Of a stretch of DNA of 64,000 bases, positions 35,649 to 43,142 are shown piece after piece (within the stretch, counting starts at the first letter, position 1; every line of letters starts with the position of its first letter). The stretch spans positions 124,001-188,000 of the forward strand of contig CAJXQC010000003.1 in NCBI GenBank assembly GCA_913058495.1, written 5' to 3'. The stretch is from an uncultured Balneola sp. (GTDB lineage: Bacteria; Bacteroidota; Rhodothermia; Balneolales; Balneolaceae). Under the pieces are notes generated by a model. The model ran no database searches, was not told the DNA's origin, and saw nothing but the letters and a program-made list of their open reading frames with translations. The position numbers were made by a program, and so were the translations under genes.

Positions 35649-36026
35649 ATGGAAAGCTACCCTATATTTAACTTAATGAATGATGGAAAATTACTAATAT
35701 TAATATTTATAGCTCTAAATTTAGGGACTATTTTTATTAAAAATAGAGGTAAATTTATTGTTTCAAACATAACTATTAATATACTTTTTATTTTTTTGAT
35801 TGTAGGAATGACTTTGACTCAAAGATTCCAAGTTTTTATTGATATTGAGGCAGTTGAACAAGCTTTTGTTTTCCCTTATTTGGTAGACATATTGTATTAT
35901 AACTCAAATAAATTCATTCTAATAGGGTTATTTCTACTAATTAATCTAATAATTACGTATAAAAAGCTAATATATAGCAAAACTAAAGACGATAACTCTA
36001 TCAATTTAGTTAACCAAAAAAATTAA
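35649..36026 (+). CDS. Hypothetical small membrane protein, AT-rich
   Basis: A 125-aa protein with three hydrophobic segments (about 12-28, 38-55 and 93-108) and a Lys/Asn-rich tail. It resembles nothing I know. Base composition is clearly more A/T-rich than in the core genes (long runs of Ile, Leu, Asn and Lys codons). It lies between two REP-like copies together with the next gene, so acquisition by transfer is likely. Confidence 0.45.
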   Translation: MESYPIFNLMNDGKLLILIFIALNLGTIFIKNRGKFIVSNITINILFIFLIVGMTLTQRFQVFIDIEAVEQAFVFPYLVDILYYNSNKFILIGLFLLINLIITYKKLIYSKTKDDNSINLVNQKN

Positions 36027-36040
36027 TTCTAATCTTGTTA

Positions 36041-36069
36041 AGAGAGACGGAGCTACGGAACGAGGAACA
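36041..36069. repeat. Partial REP-like unit
   Basis: AGAGAGACGGAGCTACGGAA followed by CGAGGAACA matches the right half of the REP copies at 35587-35619 and 37783-37817. The left half is missing. It lies between the two AT-rich genes. Confidence 0.65.
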
Positions 36070-36093
36070 GTTAATTGAAGAAAGAAGAACAAA

Positions 36094-37083
36094 ATGAATA
36101 AATCTGACAAAAAAGTAATTTGGTTACTTTATATAACTTTCTTTCTGTTTACGACATCTGGTTGTAGTCAAGATAAAGTAAATCCAATATTTTTAGATTC
36201 GATTCTATATATAGAAGGAAAAGAGTTGAGCGCTGGGAGTTTTGGAGATGTAGTAATGTTAGACCCCATTACTAAACAAAAGGTCAAAATCACGAATGAT
36301 TTTCATTATGATAGTTCGCCTTTTTTCAATTTTTCATCTGATGAGATTATTTTTTTATCAAAAAGAAGAAAAAATGATCGTAATCATGGATTAGGAAAAG
36401 ATGATGATGTGTATAGTTATGAGCTTGAATCAAAAAGGATAACTAAGATTCCTTTTGAAAGTAATGCTATTACTGATTTATTTTATGTAAGTAAATATAA
36501 TGAAGAGATAATTATTAACGAGTATACCTTAAAGGGTGGGCATTTACTTTGGTTAGATGGATCGGGAGAAATTTTAAGAAAAGATAGGTTATTCCCATAT
36601 CGCGATACCTCGAAAGATAAGTTTTTTTTTGATGAACGTGAAGAGTTTTTCATAGCCCAATTTTTTGACGAAAGTAAAGAGCTGTGGCACAATACTATTA
36701 AACTATATGAGCTGAATAACCTAGACAAAGCCGATGAAATACTCGATGAATTTATCGATGAAGATTTAGGTAAGCTATCTGAAGTGGATTGCTATTCTGG
36801 ATCCTTTGTATCAAGTGAAGAATTCATTTTTTCTTGTAATGTTAGGAATCTGTCAAAGATTTTTAAATATAACTTCAAAAAAAATACCTTAGAGACTATG
36901 TTCAAGTCAACAACTCAAAGAATTATAAACCCCCAAAAAGGTAGCTCTAGTGATTATATTTATTTCATAGGAATAGATTTCGAATCGAAGGACGAAGAAA
37001 TTTGGTTATTTGACCCTCTTAAAAACAAAAGCTTTAAAATAACATCTTCAAATACAGATAAAAAAGACCTTAGAGTCTATTAA
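36094..37083 (+). CDS. Hypothetical lipoprotein, possible beta-propeller, AT-rich
   Basis: A 329-aa protein with a signal sequence and lipobox (TTSGC, Cys27). The mature part shows repeated short beta-strand patterns with phrases such as VVMLDPITKQKVKIT, DDVYSYELESKRITKIPF and EIWLFDPLKNKSFKIT, which resemble TolB/WD40-like propeller blades. No catalytic motif is visible. It shares the AT-rich character of the upstream gene and is bounded by REP copies. Surface or periplasmic role inferred from the lipobox only. Confidence 0.5.
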   Translation: MNKSDKKVIWLLYITFFLFTTSGCSQDKVNPIFLDSILYIEGKELSAGSFGDVVMLDPITKQKVKITNDFHYDSSPFFNFSSDEIIFLSKRRKNDRNHGLGKDDDVYSYELESKRITKIPFESNAITDLFYVSKYNEEIIINEYTLKGGHLLWLDGSGEILRKDRLFPYRDTSKDKFFFDEREEFFIAQFFDESKELWHNTIKLYELNNLDKADEILDEFIDEDLGKLSEVDCYSGSFVSSEEFIFSCNVRNLSKIFKYNFKKNTLETMFKSTTQRIINPQKGSSSDYIYFIGIDFESKDEEIWLFDPLKNKSFKITSSNTDKKDLRVY

Positions 37084-37114
37084 AAGAAAAGTAAATATTC
37101 ATATACTTTTTAGT

Positions 37115-37184
37115 CCCCAAAGCTCTCTTTAACTCGTTCCGTAGCTCTGCTACGGAATGCTAATGTGGAGCTCGGCTCCCCATT
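37115..37184. repeat. REP-like unit downstream of the transposase gene, copy 2
   Basis: It starts with the 15-base CCCCAAAGCTCTCTT also found at 35454, then CTCGTTCCGTAGCTCTGCTA and CGGAAT form the TTCCGTA/TACGGAA palindrome (37137-37157), then GGAGC-TCG-GCTCC gives a second hairpin at 37168-37180. It ends four bases before the transposase stop codon. Confidence 0.8.
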
Positions 37185-37187
37185 ACT

Positions 37188-37733
37188 TTATCTATCAAAC
37201 ACTCGAATAGGAACAAGCCCGTCTAATCCTTCATAATTACGTGCAGAAGAATATCTCCATTCAATCTCTCTGTTCACAAAACCGGCTTTCACAGGGTTGT
37301 AATGGATATAAGATATTTTCTGGATCATCATTTCAGTAGTTCTTATTTGTTTAGGATGAAAGCTTTCCTGCCAAACTTTATACACTGAGTTTTCTTTACT
37401 AACTCCATTTTTAAGTCTTTTCAAATAGTATGTTCTATTCGTCTCTTTCAGGTAATCAATAATAGTTCTTGCAGTATATGATTTAAATTTTCGGAGTTTA
37501 TCAGAAAGGTTGTTTCCTTCCATTATACAATGAAGGTGATCGTGCATAAACACGTAGGCATATAGTGTTATTAATCTTTCTTCCTGCAAAAATCGCAAGG
37601 AATTAAGAACTATTTTAGCTACTTCTTGATCTGCAAATAATGAAAGCTGATCATTAAATGTGCTTGTTATGAAGTATGGATAATGCTCTTCGTAGATTTT
37701 GTATCTGCTTCTTCCCATGTAGGGTAAGACCAT
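37188..37733 (-). CDS. REP-associated tyrosine transposase (Y1/HUH family)
   Basis: A 181-aa single-domain transposase of the IS200/RAYT type, which nicks single-stranded DNA at REP hairpins through a 5-prime phosphotyrosine. Seen are YPYFITSTFNDQ at the start of the fold, the HUH pair in YVFMHDHLHCIM (His66 and His68) and FKSYTART with the likely catalytic Tyr86. The C-terminal KISYIHYNPVKAGFV and WRYSSARNY are RAYT signatures. The gene appears intact. REP palindromes on both sides are its likely substrates. An alternative start is Met6. Confidence 0.93.
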   Translation of the reverse strand: MVLPYMGRSRYKIYEEHYPYFITSTFNDQLSLFADQEVAKIVLNSLRFLQEERLITLYAYVFMHDHLHCIMEGNNLSDKLRKFKSYTARTIIDYLKETNRTYYLKRLKNGVSKENSVYKVWQESFHPKQIRTTEMMIQKISYIHYNPVKAGFVNREIEWRYSSARNYEGLDGLVPIRVFDR

Positions 37734-37758
37734 TTGAGAAGTAATTCCTTACAAAATA

Positions 37759-37817
37759 TTTTTGAAGCAGAGCTTCTGGTGGTCATTCCGCAGCGGAGCT
37801 ACGGAACGAGGAAAACG
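37759..37817. repeat. REP-like unit upstream of the transposase gene, copy 3
   Basis: These 59 bases match 35561-35619 closely (TTTTTGAAGCAGAGCTTC, GGTGGT, then ATTCCGCAGCGGAGCTACGG and AACGAGGAAAA). The palindrome in this copy is imperfect, GCGGAGC replacing GAGGAGA and an A-to-C change in the right arm. Confidence 0.8.
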
Positions 37818-38236
37818 GGCATTCACCAAAGGTAAGAACGAAGGTGACACCAAAGAAATTGAAGAATGGGCTCAAAAATACATGCAAGATTGGCTCGATG
37901 ATTTAAAACAGGATAAGCACAAAAAAAGTGATTGGCTTTGGCAATCTCAGCACAAAGGAAACAGCGTTTGTACCAGGCAACATATATACGTTAGGTTTAA
38001 AGAAATTTGTACATCAAACGGTATATGGAAATACAGGATTGCATTCAATGCGAAAAACATTTACCAATAAATTAAGGCTCTATTTTGAGCGTAAAGTAAA
38101 AGATTCAGACATCCCATTTAACCCGGCAGAAGAGCTGCAAAAAGAAGGTCGCTGGAAAAGCCCGGAAGCAATGGAAAAATATTTATCATTCAGAAAAATA
38201 GACTTCGAAGAAACCGTATTCAATTATGAAGATTAA
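37818..38236 (+). pseudogene. Tyrosine recombinase (integrase) remnant, truncated and frameshifted
   Basis: From the REP boundary one frame reads AFTKGKNEGDTKEIEEWAQK to DLKQDKHKK. It then appears to shift at an A7 run (37921-37927) into the frame VIGFGNLSTKETAFVPGNIY that continues to 38236. The second part holds HSMRKTF (the HxxR box), EGRWKSPEAMEKYLSF (Trp in place of the second His, and the nucleophile Tyr), which are box II features of tyrosine recombinases. The N-terminal SAM-like domain is absent. The position beside a tRNA gene, with an overlapping HTH gene, indicates the remains of an integrated element. Confidence 0.6.
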
Positions 38237-38480
38237 AAAACGATCCAAAAAAGACATCAACGATTTATATCAAAAAATTAAATCACAACGCAAAGAAGCC
38301 GGAGAAAAATTCAACCAGGATGATTTTATGGCACTATTTGGATATAAATCCGGTGGCCGGTTATTCAGGCTCTGGAAAGAAGGTAAACGCAATCCATCGG
38401 ATCAATGCCTCATACTAATGGAAATTATTGAAGGCAATAAAGAAGTTATTCAACGCCTTCAGCTTCTAAAGCCTCAATAA
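38226..38480 (+). CDS. Small HTH-like (XRE/HigA-type) protein
   Basis: An 84-aa protein. After a basic helical N-terminus, NQDDFMALFGYKSGGRLFRLWKEGKRNPS resembles the helix-turn-helix of XRE/HigA antitoxins, followed by the usual CLILMEIIEGNKEVIQRL helix. The turn is somewhat longer than the norm. Its start overlaps the recombinase remnant by 11 bases, which suggests it belonged to the same element as a regulator. It converges with the next small gene with overlapping ends. Confidence 0.55.
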   Translation: MKIKKRSKKDINDLYQKIKSQRKEAGEKFNQDDFMALFGYKSGGRLFRLWKEGKRNPSDQCLILMEIIEGNKEVIQRLQLLKPQ

Positions 38481-38694
38481 ACTCCTTAAACCCCTGGAAT
38501 GCTGCTATATCAGCCGGCTCTAAAGGCTGACTGATCTTAGGCGCTAAAATTACATCTTCAAATTTATGATCAGAATTAAAAATTTCCCAGTACTCCTTTT
38601 GCGACATTGGGCTCACACAAAAAAGTTCCAATTCAAAAACCTTACCGGTTTCCGGGTGCTTAATAGAAATCGTAACAGCTTGATATAAATTCAT
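38446..38694 (-). CDS. Hypothetical small protein
   Basis: An 82-aa acidic protein starting MNLYQAVTISIKHPETGKVF and ending in a helix, GFKEFIEALEAEGVE. A TTG two codons upstream is also possible. I recognise no family. It overlaps the 3-prime end of the HTH-like gene convergently by 35 bases and sits between that gene and tRNA-Leu. It is probably part of the same degraded element. It has no signal peptide. Confidence 0.45.
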   Translation of the reverse strand: MNLYQAVTISIKHPETGKVFELELFCVSPMSQKEYWEIFNSDHKFEDVILAPKISQPLEPADIAAFQGFKEFIEALEAEGVE

Positions 38695-38742
38695 AATCAA
38701 AAGATAAACAATTTCAAAAAACTAAAATAAACACTACATTCA

Positions 38743-38765
38743 ACCGCGACCAATACCGCGACCAA
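38743..38765. repeat. Tandem 11-base direct repeat near the tRNA
   Basis: ACCGCGACCAA occurs at 38743-38753 and again at 38755-38765, giving two copies in the same direction spaced by 12 bases. The spot between the recombinase remnant and the 3-prime end of tRNA-Leu is where arm-type integrase sites are often found. Confidence 0.55.
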
Positions 38766-38818
38766 AACAAAAACAGCCTTCCGTAAGTAATTGAATAAAT
38801 TAATTTTACGAAAGGCTG
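38762..38818 (-). terminator. Terminator of the tRNA-Leu gene
   Basis: Read on the minus strand, a 13-bp stem with one G-U pair (38818-38806 with 38786-38774, CAGCCTTTCGTAA against TTACGGAAGGCTG) is followed by GTTTTTGTTTTGG. It starts five bases after the tRNA 3-prime end. Confidence 0.88.
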
Positions 38819-38822
38819 AAAG

Positions 38823-38909
38823 TACCCGAGGCCGGACTCGAACCGGCACTCCAATTTAATTAGAATTGGATTTTAAGTCCAACGTGTCTACCAATTCCAC
38901 CACTCGGGC
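38823..38909 (-). tRNA. tRNA-Leu (anticodon UAA)
   Basis: An 87-base class II tRNA without encoded CCA. The acceptor GCCCGAG pairs with CTCGGGT (first pair G-U), the anticodon stem is TTGGA/TCCAA with loop CTTAAAA, so the anticodon is TAA. A long variable arm follows, and the T arm is GCCGG-TTCGAGT-CCGGC. The discriminator base is A, as expected for leucine. Its 3-prime end faces the recombinase remnant. Confidence 0.97.
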
Positions 38910-39102
38910 ATGGTTTTTAAGAGCCTCAAATATACGGGTATAGTTTCTTCTTTTACAAAGAGTATTTCAGATTTTTTTTGATTCTCCATCATTTGATAAA
39001 GTCTGTTAACCCGGATTGATTTTCTACAGATATAAATTAAGTTCCTAAATAACTTTTTAGCAAGAGTTTATACTATTAACTAACTACAATAATTCGTCAG
39101 CT

Positions 39103-42100
39103 ATGAAGAAACTCAATTTAATTACGCTAGTAATTTTCTTGATCGCGAGTACATTTACGGTGTTTGCACAGGAAAAATCAAAGGTAGCATCCACAAATTA
39201 TAACGCACTCAAGCTCAGAAATGTGAGTACCGGTTTCGCTTCGGGACGTATAGCAGATATCGCTATTCATCCTGAGAACGAAAACGTATGGTACGTTGCC
39301 GTAGGTTCCGGTGGTGTATGGAAAACAGAAAATGCATCAATCACATGGAAACCAATTTTCGATAATCAACCTTCTTATTCAATAGGTAGTATTGCCATTG
39401 ATCCAAGTACACCTTCAACCGTTTGGGTTGGAACAGGAGAGAATGTAGGCGGACGTCATGTCGGTTTTGGAGACGGAATCTATAAAAGCACCGATGACGG
39501 GAATTCATGGAAGAACATGGGACTAAAAGAGTCCGAGCATATTTCTACAATAATTGTGCATCCTACGAATTCTGACATTGTTTGGGTAGCTGCTCAAGGT
39601 CCACTTTGGAAAAAAGGTGGGGAAAGAGGTTTATATATGACCGAAGACGGCGGAGATACCTGGTCTAAAACGCTTGGAGATGATGAGTGGACGGGAGTAA
39701 CGGATATTGTGATTGACCCGAGAGATCCTGAGGTATTGTATGCAGCAACCTGGCAAAGACACAGAACTGTAGCAGCTTATTTAGGTGGCGGACCGGGAAG
39801 TGGTTTGCATAAATCTACGGACGGTGGTAAAACCTGGATGGAATTAAAAAATGGTATTCCGGGATCAAATCTTGGAAAAATTGGTTTAGCAATTTCTCCA
39901 CAAAATCCTGACATCGTATATGCAGCAATTGAGTTGGATCATACGAAAGGTGGTTTATTTATGACCGAAAACAACGGCGCCAGCTGGAGAAAGATGTCTG
40001 ATATGGTTTCTGGTGGAACAGGCCCACATTATTATCAGGAATTATATGCTTCCCCACATCACTTTGGAAGACTGTATTTGATGAATGTGAGAACAATAGT
40101 CTCAAATGACCATGGCAGAACGTATCAAAATATTTCAGAAAGAGATAAGCATTCTGATAACCATGCAATGGCTTTTCGTTCAGATGACCCTGACTATCTG
40201 TTGATGGGTTCAGATGGTGGAATTTACGAAACTTATGATCATGGCGATAACTGGAGATACATTCCGAATCTTCCGCTTACTCAGTATTACAAAGTTGCAG
40301 TAGATAATGAGAAACCATTCTACAATATGTATGGAGGAACTCAGGATAACGGAACTCATGAAGGACCGTCCAGAACAGATCTGAATGAAGGAATCAGAAA
40401 TGCAGACTGGAAGCATATTCTTTTTGCTGATGGACACGATACGGCCACAGAGCCAGGTAACCCGGATATTGTTTATGGAGAAACCCAGCAAGGTGGATTA
40501 CACAGAATAGACAGAAAATCTGGAGAAGTAGTATTTATTCAACCTCAGGCTCGTGAGGGTGAGGATTTTGAGAGATTCAATTGGGATGCTCCGATCTTAA
40601 TTAGTCCTCATAGTCCAACAAGATTGTATTTTGCTTCTCAAAGAGTATGGAGATCTGACGACCGAGGTGACAGTTGGACTCCGATCTCTGAAGATCTTAC
40701 CAAAAATCAGGAACGAATTACGTTACCGATAATGGGTAAACAACAAAGTTGGGATAACGCCTGGGATGTTGGAGCAATGTCGAATTATAACACGATCACA
40801 TCGTTAGGCGAGTCGCCATTAGCAGAAGGTTTGCTTTATGCAGGAACCGATGATGGTATTATACAGGTATCAGAAAACGGGGGTGAAAGCTGGACGAGAA
40901 TTAATGTAGGTGATATAAAAGGGATACCCGAAACTGCTTTTGTAAACGATATCAGAGCAGATCTGTATGATGCCAATACTGTTTACGCAGCTCTGGATAA
41001 TCATAAATATGGTGATTTCACACCGTACCTGATAAAAAGTACCAATCGAGGAAAGTCGTGGACTTCTATCTCAGGAAATCTTCCTGAAAAACATTTGGTA
41101 TGGAGAATGGTGCAGGATCATGTGGATAAAGATCTGCTTTTTGCCGCTACTGAATTTGGTGTATTCTTTACTGTGAACGGAGGAAACGAATGGGTTGAGC
41201 TAAAAGGTGGTGCTCCAACTATTTCATTCAGAGATATCACTATTCAAAGAGAGCACAACGACTTGGTAGCTGCTTCTTTTGGCCGGGGATTCTTTGTTCT
41301 TGATGATATTACTCCACTCAGAAGTATAGATGAAGAGACACTTAACGATGATGCAGTACTTTTTGAAAGCAGAGATGCTCTTTGGTATCGGCCAAGAAGT
41401 GTTGAGATAGATCCAGGTGCTTCTTTTTATACAGCTGACAATCCTCCTCATGGAGCAGTATTTACGTATTATTTAAAAGAAGGGTATTCAACTCTGGAAG
41501 CAGATCGTAAAAAAGAAGAACGCGAGCTTTCTAAGGATGCTGATGTTCCTTTTCCAGGTTGGGATGGACTAGAAGATGAAATGAGGCAGGAAAAACCTAG
41601 CATTAAAATTACAATCAGGGATGAAAACGGAAACATTGTCAATCATGTTGACGGATCTGCTTCAAAAGGAATGCACAGAGTAAATTGGGAAATGACTTAT
41701 ATGTCAAAAAGTGTAGTTCCTTTAGATAGACCAAGAGGCGGCGGCGGTTTTTTCGGAGGTGGATTTCCGGTTTTACCGGGTACATACACAGCCACGCTTG
41801 CTGTTGTTGAAAATGGTGAATACAAAGAGTTGTCAGGTCCGATGGAGTTTGATATTGTTCCATTAAGAGAACCTACCATCGAAAGAATTTCTGATGATGT
41901 TAGAATGAAATTTCAGGATGACTTGATCGCTTTTCAAAATGATATGACCCAATTTTCTAATACTTTGGAAAAGCATATGAACAAAGTAGATGCAATGAGA
42001 AGGGCGGTGGCCAATTCAACGAATGCACATCCTGATCTTATGAAAGAGCTTCATGATGCGCACATGAAACTATTGGATTTCAGAGAGCAGATGCAGGGTA

Positions 42101-42339
42101 GTGAGGCCAAAGGAGTGATTGGAGAAAGAACAGCGCCAACACCGGGTAGTAGAATGTTTACCGGTATAAGAGCTATGTTTTCATCTTATGGTCCTACACC
42201 GTTACATATAAGCACTGTAGAAGCAGGCAAAGCTGAATTTGAGGTTGTAAATAACAATTTTGAACAGTTTGTAAACTCTACACTAACTGAATTGGAGCAA
42301 AGAGTTAAAGCAACAGATGCTCCTCCAATTGAGCAATAA
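39103..42339 (+). CDS. Exported sortilin/BNR-like repeat (beta-propeller) protein
   Basis: A 1078-aa protein with a Sec signal peptide (1-23). About residues 35-740 form one or two propellers with at least seven Asp-box motifs, for example STDDGNSWKN, TEDGGDTWSK, STDGGKTWME, SDDRGDSWTP, SENGGESWTR and STNRGKSWTS. This is the VPS10/sortilin-like or glycosyl-hydrolase-type family common in Bacteroidota. The C-terminal part has a beta-sandwich and helical end with RGGGGFFGGGFPVLPGTY. No enzyme active site is identified. Probably periplasmic or outer-membrane. It is monocistronic, ending at a strong terminator. Confidence 0.88.
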   Translation: MKKLNLITLVIFLIASTFTVFAQEKSKVASTNYNALKLRNVSTGFASGRIADIAIHPENENVWYVAVGSGGVWKTENASITWKPIFDNQPSYSIGSIAIDPSTPSTVWVGTGENVGGRHVGFGDGIYKSTDDGNSWKNMGLKESEHISTIIVHPTNSDIVWVAAQGPLWKKGGERGLYMTEDGGDTWSKTLGDDEWTGVTDIVIDPRDPEVLYAATWQRHRTVAAYLGGGPGSGLHKSTDGGKTWMELKNGIPGSNLGKIGLAISPQNPDIVYAAIELDHTKGGLFMTENNGASWRKMSDMVSGGTGPHYYQELYASPHHFGRLYLMNVRTIVSNDHGRTYQNISERDKHSDNHAMAFRSDDPDYLLMGSDGGIYETYDHGDNWRYIPNLPLTQYYKVAVDNEKPFYNMYGGTQDNGTHEGPSRTDLNEGIRNADWKHILFADGHDTATEPGNPDIVYGETQQGGLHRIDRKSGEVVFIQPQAREGEDFERFNWDAPILISPHSPTRLYFASQRVWRSDDRGDSWTPISEDLTKNQERITLPIMGKQQSWDNAWDVGAMSNYNTITSLGESPLAEGLLYAGTDDGIIQVSENGGESWTRINVGDIKGIPETAFVNDIRADLYDANTVYAALDNHKYGDFTPYLIKSTNRGKSWTSISGNLPEKHLVWRMVQDHVDKDLLFAATEFGVFFTVNGGNEWVELKGGAPTISFRDITIQREHNDLVAASFGRGFFVLDDITPLRSIDEETLNDDAVLFESRDALWYRPRSVEIDPGASFYTADNPPHGAVFTYYLKEGYSTLEADRKKEERELSKDADVPFPGWDGLEDEMRQEKPSIKITIRDENGNIVNHVDGSASKGMHRVNWEMTYMSKSVVPLDRPRGGGGFFGGGFPVLPGTYTATLAVVENGEYKELSGPMEFDIVPLREPTIERISDDVRMKFQDDLIAFQNDMTQFSNTLEKHMNKVDAMRRAVANSTNAHPDLMKELHDAHMKLLDFREQMQGSEAKGVIGERTAPTPGSRMFTGIRAMFSSYGPTPLHISTVEAGKAEFEVVNNNFEQFVNSTLTELEQRVKATDAPPIEQ

Positions 42340-42357
42340 ATGAAATTTTAATTTCTA

Positions 42358-42391
42358 AAAGCCTTGTTGATGTTTCAGCAAGGCTTTTTTT
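42358..42391 (+). terminator. Terminator after the sortilin-like gene
   Basis: A 13-bp stem with one G-U pair (42358-42370 with 42375-42387) has a four-base TGTT loop and is followed by seven or more T residues. Confidence 0.93.
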
Positions 42392-42461
42392 ATGTAATTA
42401 AAGATGGCTTTAATTTTTCTGTTTTGTACATTTAAGAGAAATTTAATTGAAAATAATACTA

Positions 42462-43025
42462 ATGATGAGAAAGATTTTTCCGGTTATTCTTTGTTTGATC
42501 TTGACATCATCTGCTTTTGCTCAGATCGAAGTAGGTGCTTCTTTTGAACTAAGAGATGAGGAACCTCAAAGTGGATTCGGAGTTCGCATCCAGTCAGGTT
42601 TTCTAAATTCCATACCTGTAGTTAATTTCGGGTTAAGAGCTCATTTCAGCTACTTTAGTGAAACCAATAATATTGAAGAATCTACATTTTCGTATGATAA
42701 GAATATTGAGAACTATGATTTTGGTTTAGCTGCTTATGCCGGAATAACTTTGGGATTATTAGAACCATATGTTGGTGCAGGACTGGGCTCAGAAACTGTA
42801 GATCTTAGCGCTGAGGATTTTTCAAATCCACCACCTCCAAATCAACAACCAAGCGAGGAAGAAGAATCTAACATTTATTGGAATACATTCGCTGGAGCAA
42901 AAGTAACTGTTATTCCATTGGTTAAACCATTTGTTGAATATAGATTCTCTAGCAGAAATCTCGAGCTTCCCGACATCAATGACAAGACGGGAAGAATAAT
43001 ATTTGGGGTTGTACTTAGTTTTTAA
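42462..43025 (+). CDS. Outer-membrane beta-barrel protein
   Basis: About 187 aa with a signal peptide (MMRKIFPVILCLILTSSAFA). The mature protein shows alternating hydrophobic/polar beta strands such as GFGVRIQSGFL, VNFGLRAHFSYF and FGLAAYAGITLGLLEPYVGAGLG, and ends in RIIFGVVLSF, whose final Phe is the usual C-terminal signature of outer-membrane barrels. The length suits an eight-strand barrel of the OmpA/OmpW-like sort. A TTG at 42447 is also in frame, but the ATG at 42462 fits the signal peptide better. Flanked by terminators on both sides, so monocistronic. Confidence 0.75.
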   Translation: MMRKIFPVILCLILTSSAFAQIEVGASFELRDEEPQSGFGVRIQSGFLNSIPVVNFGLRAHFSYFSETNNIEESTFSYDKNIENYDFGLAAYAGITLGLLEPYVGAGLGSETVDLSAEDFSNPPPPNQQPSEEEESNIYWNTFAGAKVTVIPLVKPFVEYRFSSRNLELPDINDKTGRIIFGVVLSF

Positions 43026-43042
43026 ATTTAGTTAACTACTAT

Positions 43043-43075
43043 AAGCGGTTTTGTATTTGCATAACCGCTTTTTTT
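43043..43075 (+). terminator. Terminator after the beta-barrel gene
   Basis: AAGCGGTT (43043-43050) pairs with AACCGCTT (43063-43070), followed by seven T residues (43069-43075). Confidence 0.93.
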
Positions 43076-43142
43076 ATACGTTTTATTTTCAACTTAACTG
43101 AAAATGAAATCATAAAGATTATGTGAATGTTTGTTAGTAAGG

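Larger units (their letters stand above)
37115..37817 (-). mobile_element. REP-transposase unit (RAYT gene bracketed by REPs)
   Basis: The unit consists of a REP palindrome cluster (37115-37184), a minus-strand IS200-like transposase gene and a second REP (37759-37817) in opposite orientation. The right end adjoins, and apparently truncates, the 5-prime part of a tyrosine recombinase gene. This arrangement is that of known REPtrons, where the transposase acts on its flanking palindromes. Confidence 0.65.

Noticed and set aside
37759-38070. Frame 37762-38070 as an intact gene
   Set aside because: Its first codons are translated REP sequence and its end runs out of the integrase frame; it is better read as part of a frameshifted remnant.
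35402-38909. A duplicated tRNA-Leu 3-prime end marking the far border of an integrated element
   Set aside because: I looked for the tRNA 3-prime sequence between 35.4 and 38.8 kb and saw no copy, so no att pair is claimed within the window.
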